DNA from: a bacterium
Lineage (GTDB): Bacteria; Vulcanimicrobiota; Vulcanimicrobiia; Vulcanimicrobiales; Vulcanimicrobiaceae
NCBI GenBank assembly: GCA_021781595.1
Contig: JAJXWN010000002.1
Span: forward strand, 1-49,381
Length of the DNA: 49,381 nucleotides
Direction: 5' to 3'
The position numbers were made by a program, and so were the translations under genes. Below the pieces are notes generated by a model, which did not search any database, was not told where the DNA came from, and worked only from the letters and a program-made list of their open reading frames with translations. This document shows, in pieces, positions 8,756-17,659 of the stretch; position 1 is the first letter of the stretch; each line of letters begins with the position of its first letter.

Positions 8756-9946
8756 ATGGCCGCTTCCACGCCGCACGACGCATCCTCCGAGGAAGAGGCG
8801 CTGATCCTCGAAGTGGTACGCGATATCGTTGCCCAAAAAGTCGCACCTCGCGCCGCCGAGATCGACGCGCGTGCCGAGTATCCGCAAGATCTGCGAGAGC
8901 TCTTCGCGCAGAACGACCTGCTCGGGATCCCGATCCCCGTCGAATATGGCGGCCTCGGCGGCTCCTTCGTTACCTACGTCAAGGTCGTTGAGGAGATCGC
9001 CAAGGCCTGCGCGTCGAGTTCGCTGATCGTCGCCGTGCAGGAGCTGGGCATGCTTCCGATTTTGATCGGCGGCAACGAAGCGCAGAAGCAGCGCTATCTC
9101 CCTAACGTCGCATCGGGGAAGTGGATCGCGGCCTACGCGCTGACCGAATCAGGCAGCGGCTCCGACGCCGCCGGTTCGATGCGCACTCGCGCCGAGAAGA
9201 AAGGCGACGCCTACGTCTTGAACGGGCAGAAGATTTGGATCACCAACGGCAGCGTCGCGGATGTCGTCTGCGTCTTCGCCGTTACCGACCCGGCCAAAGG
9301 CGCGAACGGCATCAGCGCGTTCATCGTCGAGAAGACCTTTCCGGGCTTCGTCGTCGGCAAGCACGAAAAAAAGATGGGCATTCGCGGTTCGCCGACCGTC
9401 GAATTGATCTTCGATAACTGCGAGGTCCCCGCGGCGAACCTGCTCGGGAACGAAGGCGAAGGCTTCAAGATCGCCATGAAGGTGCTCGACAAATCGCGCC
9501 CCGGGATCGCGGCGCAGGCGCTCGGTATCGCGCAAGGTGCGCTCGACTACGCTGCCGCCTACGCGCAGGAGCGCATCGCGTTCGGAAAACCCATCGGACA
9601 CCAGCAGGGCGTCGGCTTCATGCTCGCCGACATGAAGACGGAGGTCGAATCGGCCCGCCTGCTGCTCTACGAAGCCGCGCGCAAGTGCGACGCAGGCGCA
9701 GCGGACGTCACGCTCTGGGCGGCGATGGCGAAATTGAAGTGCGGCGACGTTGCCATGAGCGTCACCACCGATGCCGTGCAGGTTCTAGGCGGGTACGGCT
9801 ACTCGGCCGAGTACCCGCTCGAACGGATGATGCGCGACGCCAAGATCACGCAGATCTACGAAGGCACCCAGCAGATCCAGCGCTTGGTTATCTCCCGCGC
9901 GTTGGCCGGCAGAGGGAAACCGGTCAAAGCTACGCCCAATACGTAG
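8756..9946 (+). CDS. Acyl-CoA dehydrogenase
   Basis: This 396-residue FAD enzyme desaturates acyl-CoA at the alpha-beta bond and passes electrons to ETF. It has the family signatures YALTESGSGSDA in the middle domain and VLGGYGYSAEYPLERMMRD in the C-terminal domain. The catalytic glutamate in IYEGTQQIQ is at about residue 369, the position used by short-chain and medium-chain type enzymes. The frame is open upstream, but the ATG at 8756 has a GAAGGAG site 8 bases before it. It is divergent from scoAB, suggesting a common catabolic route. Confidence 0.94.
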   Translation: MAASTPHDASSEEEALILEVVRDIVAQKVAPRAAEIDARAEYPQDLRELFAQNDLLGIPIPVEYGGLGGSFVTYVKVVEEIAKACASSSLIVAVQELGMLPILIGGNEAQKQRYLPNVASGKWIAAYALTESGSGSDAAGSMRTRAEKKGDAYVLNGQKIWITNGSVADVVCVFAVTDPAKGANGISAFIVEKTFPGFVVGKHEKKMGIRGSPTVELIFDNCEVPAANLLGNEGEGFKIAMKVLDKSRPGIAAQALGIAQGALDYAAAYAQERIAFGKPIGHQQGVGFMLADMKTEVESARLLLYEAARKCDAGAADVTLWAAMAKLKCGDVAMSVTTDAVQVLGGYGYSAEYPLERMMRDAKITQIYEGTQQIQRLVISRALAGRGKPVKATPNT

Positions 9947-10076
9947 GAAGGCACTCCCGCCGCCGTTCAGTTCCTAAAGAGGGGGACGCCACACCCGGTC
10001 GAACTTTTGAGCCTCACGTTCCGTTCTAGGACTGTGACGAACGCCTGGTCTATGGTCCGGGCGCTACTCTTATGTG

Positions 10077-10084
10077 AAAGGAGG
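10077..10084 (+). promoter_or_regulatory. Strong ribosome binding site of the lysine-rich gene
   Basis: AAAGGAGG, a near-perfect anti-16S match, lies 9 bases before the ATG at 10094. It is the strongest such site noticed in the window, suggesting heavy translation of the small basic protein. Confidence 0.7.
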
Positions 10085-10093
10085 AATACTCGA

Positions 10094-10336
10094 ATGAAGA
10101 AGCTTCTCGCATCGCTCGTCGCCGCATCGTTCTTGCTGGCGGCTCCGGTCATGGCCGCAACTACCCATACCAAGACCAAAACGCACGCGGTCTCGAAATC
10201 CGGCAAACACACCAAGACGACCAAGCACACTAAAGTGACCAAGAAGACCAAATCGCCAAAGAAAGGCAAGTCTTCGAAGAAGACCACTAACGCCAAGAAG
10301 ACCAAGTCGACCAAGGGCACCAAGGTCAAACACTAG
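10094..10336 (+). CDS. Secreted lysine/threonine-rich small protein
   Basis: This 80-residue protein has a clear Sec signal peptide (MKKLLASL, hydrophobic core, cleavage after about residue 21, VMA-A). The mature part of about 58 residues is almost only Lys, Thr, Ser, Gly and His, with KT/KK repeats such as KHTKTTKHTKVTKKTKSPKK, and has no acidic residue. It should be extremely basic and disordered. Binding to DNA, anionic polysaccharide or lipid A is possible but unproven. It has a very strong ribosome site and its own terminator at 10372-10398. Confidence 0.8.
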   Translation: MKKLLASLVAASFLLAAPVMAATTHTKTKTHAVSKSGKHTKTTKHTKVTKKTKSPKKGKSSKKTTNAKKTKSTKGTKVKH

Positions 10337-10371
10337 TCCCCCGTTATATTCTTTCGCGTTTATCTCGAACG

Positions 10372-10398
10372 GCGCGGTGGCAACACCGCGCTTTTCTT
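10372..10398 (+). terminator. Rho-independent terminator with GCAA tetraloop
   Basis: An 8-bp GC-rich stem (10372-10379 with 10384-10391) is closed by a GCAA loop and followed by TTTTCTT. It ends the lysine-rich gene and overlaps the last codon of the convergent VIT gene. Confidence 0.88.
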
Positions 10399-11215
10399 AG
10401 CCGCCAAGGCCCATCGGCGTATATCCGAAGAGCGGCGGGATGTAATGTCCGGCCAAGAACGATATGACGAAGACGACGGTTCCGTACATCGCGATCTCGA
10501 GGCCACGCAGCCACGGATTGCGCCCTCCCATGCGCCCGGCTACCACACCGATGCCGAAGAGCCCGCACAGAGCGAATATCCCGCTGGCGAAGACCGCGTG
10601 TGCGAGCGGAACCCCGACGAAGTACGGGACGATCGGAATCACCGAGCCCAGCGCATACGAGCCGGCCATCGCCAAAGCCGGGAACAGACCCGACTGTTCT
10701 GCGATGCGCGGATCGATACCGAACTCGTCGCGCATCATTTCATAAAGATAGATCTCGGGGTTTTTCGTCAGCCGCGTTACGATCATCTGCGCTTCTTCCG
10801 AGCTGAAACCTTTGACCTTATAGTAAGCGACTTGTTCGGCGAACTCTTCTTGCGGATGCGCCTCCATCTCGTCGCGCTCCATATCGACGCTGGCCTGCAC
10901 GACCTCGCGCTCCGATTTGGAGCCCTGGTAATCACCGACGCCCATCGAGAGCGCGCCCGCGATGAGCGCCAGCAGTCCGCTGATGATGACGGTCAGGCGC
11001 CCGCCGGACGCGATGCCGATGCCCGTTAGGATGCCCATCGTCGTGAGGATACCGTCTTTTGCCCCAAAGACGAAGTTCCGCACTGCTCGCTGGCGTTCGA
11101 GTTGCCGTCGTTGCGGCGTATCGGGGATGCGCGGTTGGACGTGCTTCCAGTCGGCCGTATCCACGTTAGGATGATCCGGCAGATTCGGTTCGTACCTCAA
11201 AGATGTTCGACCCAC
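10397..11215 (-). CDS. VIT1/CCC1-family transporter
   Basis: This 272-residue membrane protein belongs to the family of iron and manganese carriers (plant VIT1, yeast CCC1). After a hydrophilic N-terminus it shows VRNFVFGAKDGILTTMGIL, the first helix motif typical of the family, and GDYQGSKSE after helix 2. A charged cytosolic metal-binding segment with the conserved ERDEM and EE clusters follows, then three further helices. It probably moves Fe2+ or Mn2+ out of the cytosol. The listed start is a GTG overlapping the S9 peptidase end by 19 bases; a TTG at 11200 overlapping its TGA is an alternative. Confidence 0.9.
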   Translation of the reverse strand: MGRTSLRYEPNLPDHPNVDTADWKHVQPRIPDTPQRRQLERQRAVRNFVFGAKDGILTTMGILTGIGIASGGRLTVIISGLLALIAGALSMGVGDYQGSKSEREVVQASVDMERDEMEAHPQEEFAEQVAYYKVKGFSSEEAQMIVTRLTKNPEIYLYEMMRDEFGIDPRIAEQSGLFPALAMAGSYALGSVIPIVPYFVGVPLAHAVFASGIFALCGLFGIGVVAGRMGGRNPWLRGLEIAMYGTVVFVISFLAGHYIPPLFGYTPMGLGG

Positions 11216-13332
11216 CAGGTAAGCATATGGCCGAAGAGCTGGCGATGTTGGGCAAGTCCCGCGATCGGGTGGAGCGTCCGCGGATAGACCATGAAATCGA
11301 CGTCTTCCTTATCCGCGAGCACGAACTGCTGCAACAGCGCGATAGAGTTGGCCATATGCACGTTGTTGTCGCTCGTGCCGTGGCTGATGAGCAGAGCACC
11401 GTGCAGATTCTTAGCCGCCGTCAGCACCGAGCTTTCGTCGTACGCGCGCGGATGGTCTTGCGGGCGCCCCATATAACGCTCCGTGTAGATCGTATCGTAC
11501 AAGTGCCAATCGGTCACCGGAGCGACCGCCGCCCCCGCTCTGAACAACGTCGTATGCGTGAGGGCGTACGCCGTTTCGTATCCGCCGAAACTCCATCCCC
11601 AGATCCCGATGCGCTTGGCATCGACGTATGGGAGCGAATCCAAGTAGCGCACTCCGATCACCTGCCCGAGCAGCGAACCCGGGCCGAAGTCGTGATAGAG
11701 CATACGTACGTGCACGTCGCTATTCACCTGCGATGCGGGCCCGTCGATAGAGAACACGATGAAGCCCCGGCGCGCGAGCAGTTGATGGTACAGCGCAAAT
11801 TGGTAGCCGAAGCCGTCGGTCGTCGTCGGAGCCGCCGGACCGCCGTAGACGTAGACGATGACCGGGTACCGGCGATGCGGATCGAAGCGGGGCGGCACGA
11901 GCATCCACGCGTCGAGCGGACCGTACGCCGAGGGTACCTCGAACATCCGCACCGGCAGCAGCGCCGCCTGCAGCGCCGCGTTCTTCGCAGCGAGCGTCGC
12001 GAGGACTCGGCCGTCGCGCAGATTCACGAGGTCCGCCTGCGGAGGCTGGTTCACGGTCGAATGCGTATCGACGAACGTCGCGGCGCCGGGCGCCAGCCAA
12101 ACGCGGTGCGTCCCCTTCGCCGGCGTAAGATCCTCCACGGAACCACCGTGGAGCGGCACCGCAAGCAACGAACGGTCTCGCCGCGTCGGATAGGCCGCCG
12201 TGACGTAGGCCACGTGCGACCTCGGGTCCGTTCCGAGCAGATTGAAGGTGCGGTAGGCTCCGGTCAGGCGGCGCAGCGCGCCCCGCGCCGCACGTTCGTA
12301 GAGCCCGAACGTACCGCCGCGATCGAGGACCCACAGGGAGGAGCCGTTCGGCAGCCACGCCGGCAGAGGTACGTCGTCGAGCCATTTCGGGTCGGACTGG
12401 GCATAGATGCTCTGCGGCGGCCGCGAGAGATCGTTCCATTCAACGACGCGCAAGTGCTTTTGGGAGCGATCCAGCAACTCGGCGAGCAGATCTTTCGAGT
12501 TCGGCTTCCATCCGAAGAACGGCAAATACTCGTCTTTCGCCCCCGCGTCGTAGAGGAGGCGGCTCGCGCCCGTTCGCAGATCCACCACGCGCAGCGTGAC
12601 GCGCGGGTTGTTTTCTCCCGCGAGCGGGTAGCGCTGGTAGCTCACGGTGTTATCGTATGGCAGGAAGTCGACGATGGGAAACTCCGTTACGCCCCGCTCG
12701 TCCATCCGAAGATACGCAATCGCATTCCCGTTGGGCGACCAAGCGTAGCCGTGCGCCGTCCCGAGCTCTTCCGGATACACCCAATCGAGCTCGCCGTTGA
12801 GGATCGCGCCGCTTCGCCCACCACGGGTCACCCGCGTAATCCGCAGCCTCCGGCCGAGGTGGGCGACGTACAGGTCCGCTGCGTGGACGTAGGCGATGGC
12901 ATCACCCAGCGGTGACCACTGCGGATCCCGCGCGCGGCCGGCGACCTTGCGGTCGGTGCCGGCCGCGACGTCACGTATGTAGAGCGTCCCCCGCTCGAGG
13001 TACGCGAGCGATCTTCCGTTCGGCGACCAGACGAGCGAGCCCGGCGTGCGTGCGCTCTTGCCGAACCGGGCGGGATCGATCAAGACCCGGCTGCGCCTGG
13101 AGGCAACCTCGTACAGGTAGACCGGAAGTACCGCCTTCGGGTCTTGGCCGGGCAACACGTACGCAAACGCGCGGCCGTTGGGTGCCCACACGATCCCGGA
13201 CGGCAGAAAGCCCCATGGCGGGCGACCGGCAAAGACGCTGTTCAGCGTCAGGTGAAAGGCCGGGCTCGCGGCTGCAGCACCAGCGCAAGTTGAGACAAGA
13301 AGTAGGACGGCCATTATGGAGCGGCGCAGCAT
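11197..13332 (-). CDS. S9 family serine peptidase (dipeptidyl-peptidase IV type), secreted
   Basis: About 711 residues: a signal peptide (MAVLLLVSTCAGAAAASP), an N-terminal beta-propeller with repeated WSPNG/WAPNG blades, and a C-terminal alpha/beta hydrolase domain. The catalytic triad is visible: Ser in GWSFGGYETA, Asp in HGTSDNNVH, His in YPRTLHPIAG. It should cut N-terminal dipeptides or short peptides outside the cytoplasm. The frame is open further upstream, but the signal peptide fixes the start near 13332 (in-frame ATGs also at 13314 and 13359; no clear ribosome site). The VIT gene follows with overlap. Confidence 0.92.
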   Translation of the reverse strand: MLRRSIMAVLLLVSTCAGAAAASPAFHLTLNSVFAGRPPWGFLPSGIVWAPNGRAFAYVLPGQDPKAVLPVYLYEVASRRSRVLIDPARFGKSARTPGSLVWSPNGRSLAYLERGTLYIRDVAAGTDRKVAGRARDPQWSPLGDAIAYVHAADLYVAHLGRRLRITRVTRGGRSGAILNGELDWVYPEELGTAHGYAWSPNGNAIAYLRMDERGVTEFPIVDFLPYDNTVSYQRYPLAGENNPRVTLRVVDLRTGASRLLYDAGAKDEYLPFFGWKPNSKDLLAELLDRSQKHLRVVEWNDLSRPPQSIYAQSDPKWLDDVPLPAWLPNGSSLWVLDRGGTFGLYERAARGALRRLTGAYRTFNLLGTDPRSHVAYVTAAYPTRRDRSLLAVPLHGGSVEDLTPAKGTHRVWLAPGAATFVDTHSTVNQPPQADLVNLRDGRVLATLAAKNAALQAALLPVRMFEVPSAYGPLDAWMLVPPRFDPHRRYPVIVYVYGGPAAPTTTDGFGYQFALYHQLLARRGFIVFSIDGPASQVNSDVHVRMLYHDFGPGSLLGQVIGVRYLDSLPYVDAKRIGIWGWSFGGYETAYALTHTTLFRAGAAVAPVTDWHLYDTIYTERYMGRPQDHPRAYDESSVLTAAKNLHGALLISHGTSDNNVHMANSIALLQQFVLADKEDVDFMVYPRTLHPIAGLAQHRQLFGHMLTWWVEHL

Positions 13333-13375
13333 GATGAGGCGGAGTTCACCGCGGCGCATCGCGAATACTTGCTTG

Positions 13376-13894
13376 ATGGCCGACCCGTTCGACGAAGCGT
13401 TCACCCAGAGCAATCCCATCGTAGTCGCCGCCACGCGTATCCGCGCCCGGCGCGACATCGATGCAGCGGCCGACGGCGCCGCGGACCCGGCCACCCGGCG
13501 CCTTGAGGACGCCGAGGCTGCACTTGCGGCCTTTGCGGAACAACTCCGATCGGGCGTCAAGCGTTTGAACGCCATCCTCGGGGAGCGCACCGGCGTCACC
13601 TTCGTGAGATTGCTCCACCCTCTCCGGGTGCGCCTGCGCTTTCGCGGCAAGCGGGTCGGGCTCGACTTGGACGAGATGCACCAGCTGGTTCGCATCAGCG
13701 GAGGCAATCTCGACGGGGAGTGGCAGTTCGATCCGAATGCCGAGGCGCCGTCGCTGATCAATCTTTCGAAGCTGTCGACGGAGAGCGGCTATGGAGAGCC
13801 GCTGACGGCGCCGAACCTCCTCAGACTCGTCGCACAGGACGCAGAGTTGCCGCGGCCGCCCCACCTCGACGCACCCGGCCCTTTGCGCTTTTGA
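13376..13894 (+). CDS. Hypothetical protein, 172 residues
   Basis: I do not recognise this family. The N-terminal third is helical with many Ala/Arg/Glu (possible coiled coil, residues 20-65). The rest is mixed, with LHPLRVRLRFRGKRVGLDL and a C-terminal segment PSLINLSKLSTESGYG. It looks like a soluble cytosolic protein. Its composition and frame are like real genes, and the frames opposite lack family features. The ATG lies 43 bases from the divergent peptidase start. Its last 74 bases overlap the end of nth tail to tail. Confidence 0.65.
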   Translation: MADPFDEAFTQSNPIVVAATRIRARRDIDAAADGAADPATRRLEDAEAALAAFAEQLRSGVKRLNAILGERTGVTFVRLLHPLRVRLRFRGKRVGLDLDEMHQLVRISGGNLDGEWQFDPNAEAPSLINLSKLSTESGYGEPLTAPNLLRLVAQDAELPRPPHLDAPGPLRF

Positions 13895-14519
13895 CGAGCT
13901 TCGGCGTCGGACAGATTCCGTTCACCGGGCACTCCCCACAGAGCGGCGCCCGAGCCTTGCAGATGCGGCGTCCGTGGAGGATCAACCAATGGTGAGCGTG
14001 GCGCCACTTCTCGCGCGGTAGGAGAGCGGTCACGTCTTTCTCAACCTGAAGCGGCGTCTTGCCGAGGGTTAGACCCAAGCGGTGCGCGACGCGAAAAACA
14101 TGGGTGTCGACGGCAAACGCAGCCTCGCCGAACGCCACCGACATGACCACGTTGGCTGTTTTTCGCCCGACGCCGGCTAGCGACTCGAGGGCTTCCCGTT
14201 CGCGCGGAACCTCGCCGCCGAATTTCTCGGAGATGTCGCGCGCGGCTCGGACGATATTCTTGGCTTTCATGCGATAGAAACCGCAGGATTTAATCAAGCG
14301 CTGAACGTCGAGCTCGTTCGCCTTGGCCAGTTGCCGTACCGTTGGGTACCGCTCGAACAGCGCGGGCGTCGTCAGGTTCACTCGTACGTCGGTGCATTGT
14401 GCCGAAAGAATGACGGCGACGAGCAGCTCGTATGGGTTGCGGTACTCCAGAGCCGTGGCCGCGTGCGGATACGTACGTTCGAGAATCGCGAGTTCCTCGA
14501 ACGCTACGGCCTTGGACAC
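13821..14519 (-). CDS. nth: Endonuclease III (DNA glycosylase/AP lyase)
   Basis: This 232-residue base-excision-repair enzyme removes oxidised pyrimidines and nicks the abasic site. It has the helix-hairpin-helix LAGVGRKTANVV with the catalytic Lys, the catalytic Asp in AVDTHVFRV, and a C-terminal 4Fe-4S motif C-X6-C-X2-C-X5-C (CKARAPLCGECPVNGIC). The GTG at 14519 is chosen because the protein from there aligns without gap to the start of E. coli Nth as I recall it, and an AGGA precedes it. It starts 5 bases after the GGDEF-STAND gene stop, so the two are likely cotranscribed. Confidence 0.94.
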   Translation of the reverse strand: MSKAVAFEELAILERTYPHAATALEYRNPYELLVAVILSAQCTDVRVNLTTPALFERYPTVRQLAKANELDVQRLIKSCGFYRMKAKNIVRAARDISEKFGGEVPREREALESLAGVGRKTANVVMSVAFGEAAFAVDTHVFRVAHRLGLTLGKTPLQVEKDVTALLPREKWRHAHHWLILHGRRICKARAPLCGECPVNGICPTPKLVKSAKGRVRRGGAAAATLRPVRRV

Positions 14520-14524
14520 CTTTC

Positions 14525-17500
14525 CTACAGCAGCACGCACTCGCGCAACATCGCGATCAACGTCGTCGAGGCTCCGCGCGCGCGCCTGCGTTCGAACTCG
14601 GCCGCGCCGATTGCGCCGCACACGCGGTTTCGAATCCCATCGTACTCCGCCACATCGGCCGTTGCCAGTACGGCGGCGTTGCGGCTACGGTAGCGTTCCG
14701 CGAACCCCGTCAACTCGGCGGCCATCGTATCCTTGCCGGTCGCGTTCGCAAACCACGCGCACGTCTCCAAGAAGTACGCGACGTAGTGCGGGGGTTCGGA
14801 GGAGGCGTAGACTCCTGCGGCGCCGCGAAGCGCTTCGCGCGCCGCCCCTACCTCCCCAAGCCGCAAACGGCAACGAGCCAAGATGGAGAGTGCCAGCGCC
14901 AGCAGCGGATGGCCGATCCGCTCGAAGATCGCGCAGGCTTCTTCCGTATCCCGTACGGCGGCCTGCGTTTCATCGATCCGGTACTTGATTTGCCCGCGCG
15001 TCAGCAGCGACGAAGCGAGTTTGTACCCAAGATCGATGCGGCGGCAGATGTCGACGGCTTCGTCCGCGTACGCGAGCGCTACGGCGTGGTTGCAATAGCC
15101 ATCCGTCTCGACGGCACCGAGGTTCGCAACGACCGCCGCGATCGCATGCGGGTTCTTTGCACGGCGGAAGACCTCGAGGCAGCGCCCGTAGATATCGCGC
15201 GCCTCGCCGAAGTTGCCGCGCATGTAGTAGGAACTGCCGATCGTCTGCAGGCAGCGCGCCGCATTGACTTCGTCCCCCGCACGCTCGAACGCGGCGAGCG
15301 CGTCGCGCGCCGCGCGCTCCGCCGTCGCAGGATCGGCTTGACCGTAGGCGAGCACTGCCAAGCAACGGTGGAGGCGCCCGCGGGTGGCGTCGTCGAGCGA
15401 CTCTTCATGCCGCAAGCCCAGCCGCGCCAAGCGGCGGCCTTCGGCGTGGCGGCCGATGCGCCCGAGGAAACCGGCGAGATTCGCGAGCAGATCGGCACCG
15501 GCGCGCGCGTCGAGTTGTTCGGGCAGCAGCCGGCGCAACGCCAGAACGTAGTTGTCGATCTCAACCCGGTCGGCGATGAGCGATGCCTGGTACTCCGGAT
15601 CGCCGCCGTCTACCGGCAGCCGCTTCGATGCCTTTGCGTAGTAGCGCGCGAAGCGGTCCCGCAGCGACTCGGCGTCATCGTCCTCTTGCAGGCGCTGCGA
15701 CGCGTACGCCGCGGTCGATTGTAGCATTCGAAAGCGCGTACCCTCATTCTCCGTCGCGACGAGCGACTTGCGCTCGAGCGATCCCAAGAGCGCCTCGGTT
15801 TCACCGGGCGCCATCTCGGCAGATTTGCACACCTCGCGAACCGCCTCGACGCGACCGCCCAGCGCGAAGACCGAAAGACGCCGAAACAAGCGGCGCTCCT
15901 GCTCGGAGAGCAGCCGATAACTCCAATCGAACGCGTGGTAAAGACTCTCTTGCCGGGGGTGCGGCGCCCGCGCCGAGAGCGAGAGCACCCGCGCCGCGTC
16001 CCCAGGCTCCAAGATCTCACGCACGTGCCCCGCCACCAACTCGAGGGCGAGGGGCAGGCGATCCAGTTTGCGGCAGATCGCATCGAGCGAATCCGGATCC
16101 AGGGGCAAATCGCTATTCCCGCCAGCCCGCCTCGCTCGTTCGAGAAAGAGCTGCCGGGCATCCTCGGGCGGCAAACCGCCGACGTGGACGACGCACTCGC
16201 CGGCAATCGAGAACGGCTCGCGGCTGGTCGCGAGCACCCGGATCCGCGGAGCCGCGAGCAGCAGCCGCGCAATCGTCGAAGCGCACTCGCCCAGGAGATG
16301 TTCGCAGGTGTCCAAGAGCACCAGCGCCTCGACGTCGCGCAGATCGCGGAGCAACGCTTCGAAGGCTCCCTCGCCGGTCGCCTCCCGGATGCCGAAAACG
16401 TTCGCCAAGGCCGAGATGAGCTGCGCCGAATCGTGGAGCGATGCGAGTTCGATCAACCGCGCACCGTCTTGGCAGCAGCAGGCATACCGCTCCGCAAAAC
16501 GCGTTGCCAGGCGAGTCTTACCGGCACCCGGCGGACCCACGAGGGTAGCCAGCCGGGCGCTCCGGAACGTTCGCTCCAACTTCGCTAGCTCCATCTCTCG
16601 CCCGACGAAGGTGGTGATGTAGCTCGGCATGTTGTGGCGTGCGTCGAAACGTTCGTGGTTGGCGGGCGTATCCGAGCGGTGCCCTTGCGCGACGTACCGG
16701 TTGCGTCCCGCATTCTTGGCTTCATATAGCTGGTGGTCGGCAAGTTCGACCAGGCTCGTTGGATCGCGATCGGGCACCGCGACGCCGGCGGCTACGCCCA
16801 AACTCACCGTAACACGCTCGAGCGTCGTGCTCGCGTGGTCGAGCGCGAGATTCGAGACGCTAACGAGAATGTGCCGTGCGGCCTTGCAGGCGGCCCGTTC
16901 GTCGGCACCGGGAAGCAGCATCACGAACTCCTCGCCGCCGTAACGAGCAACGAGGTCCAGCGGGCGCGGCGCGCACGCGGCGATCCCGCGCGCGATCTTC
17001 TGCAAGCACAGATCGCCGGCGACGTGCCCGTAACGCGCGTTGTAGGCATGGAAGTAGTCGACGTCGACGAGGATCAGAGCCAGGCTCTGCGCGGAGTGCG
17101 CCGCGCGGCTCCATTCGGCGGCTAAGCGCGCGTCGAAGGCTCGCCGGTTCGCGAGTTGCGTTAACGCGTCGCGCGTGGCCAGCTCCGCCAAACGCCGGTT
17201 CGCCAGGAACGCCGCCAGGTATAGCGCCGCCGTCTCGAGCGTTGCGAGAATCGCTTCACCGATGCCGGCGTCTTCGCTCTGTAAGGCGATCGCCCCGATC
17301 GAGTCGCTTCCGGCGCGTAGCGGGAATGCAGCGGTGGCATAGCCGCCGTCCTCGCCGCGGACCATCGCCCCGGCCTCGACCGCGCGCAGCAGCGACGGCC
17401 ACGATGTCGGGAGCTCGCCGGTGCCCGACTCGACATCTTTGGTGTGGGAGTAGACCGGCCTAAGGCCGTCGCCCAGATCGATCACCGCCGCAAAAGAGCG

Positions 17501-17611
17501 AAGCGACGTGGCGCCGGAAGAGCCGGCGCGCAGCGTTTCAAAGACCTCCTCGAGCGGAGGATCGCGCGCGAGCACTCGCGCCAGATCACCCAGCAGATCG
17601 CGCGACGTCAC
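14525..17611 (-). CDS. GAF-GGDEF diguanylate cyclase fused to STAND ATPase and TPR repeats
   Basis: A 1028-residue fusion. Residues 15-135 look like a GAF sensor. Residues 145-308 are a GGDEF domain with metal-binding LVDVDYF (Asp183/185), active-site GGEEF at 225-229, and the product-inhibition RxxD site at 216-219 in correct spacing, so active c-di-GMP synthesis with feedback is predicted. After a linker comes the TTFVGRE entry motif and a STAND/NB-ARC ATPase: Walker A GPPGAGKT at 359-366, Walker B VLLDTCEH around 434, sensor ATSREP at 461 and LPLALEL at 519. Residues from about 690 to the end are helical repeats of TPR type. No DNA-binding domain is seen. The layout copies the known class III adenylate cyclase-STAND-TPR proteins with the cyclase swapped. 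Start GTG, 48 bases after mutY. Confidence 0.92.
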   Translation of the reverse strand: MTSRDLLGDLARVLARDPPLEEVFETLRAGSSGATSLRSFAAVIDLGDGLRPVYSHTKDVESGTGELPTSWPSLLRAVEAGAMVRGEDGGYATAAFPLRAGSDSIGAIALQSEDAGIGEAILATLETAALYLAAFLANRRLAELATRDALTQLANRRAFDARLAAEWSRAAHSAQSLALILVDVDYFHAYNARYGHVAGDLCLQKIARGIAACAPRPLDLVARYGGEEFVMLLPGADERAACKAARHILVSVSNLALDHASTTLERVTVSLGVAAGVAVPDRDPTSLVELADHQLYEAKNAGRNRYVAQGHRSDTPANHERFDARHNMPSYITTFVGREMELAKLERTFRSARLATLVGPPGAGKTRLATRFAERYACCCQDGARLIELASLHDSAQLISALANVFGIREATGEGAFEALLRDLRDVEALVLLDTCEHLLGECASTIARLLLAAPRIRVLATSREPFSIAGECVVHVGGLPPEDARQLFLERARRAGGNSDLPLDPDSLDAICRKLDRLPLALELVAGHVREILEPGDAARVLSLSARAPHPRQESLYHAFDWSYRLLSEQERRLFRRLSVFALGGRVEAVREVCKSAEMAPGETEALLGSLERKSLVATENEGTRFRMLQSTAAYASQRLQEDDDAESLRDRFARYYAKASKRLPVDGGDPEYQASLIADRVEIDNYVLALRRLLPEQLDARAGADLLANLAGFLGRIGRHAEGRRLARLGLRHEESLDDATRGRLHRCLAVLAYGQADPATAERAARDALAAFERAGDEVNAARCLQTIGSSYYMRGNFGEARDIYGRCLEVFRRAKNPHAIAAVVANLGAVETDGYCNHAVALAYADEAVDICRRIDLGYKLASSLLTRGQIKYRIDETQAAVRDTEEACAIFERIGHPLLALALSILARCRLRLGEVGAAREALRGAAGVYASSEPPHYVAYFLETCAWFANATGKDTMAAELTGFAERYRSRNAAVLATADVAEYDGIRNRVCGAIGAAEFERRRARGASTTLIAMLRECVLL

Positions 17612-17659
17612 GAACCGTTCCCATGAGCGAGCCTTTTCTTCACGCTCTCGCGCGGCACC

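Noticed and set aside
11203-12915. 570-codon plus-strand open frame
   Set aside because: It lies wholly opposite the S9 peptidase and is Arg-rich with no domain; this is a GC-driven shadow.
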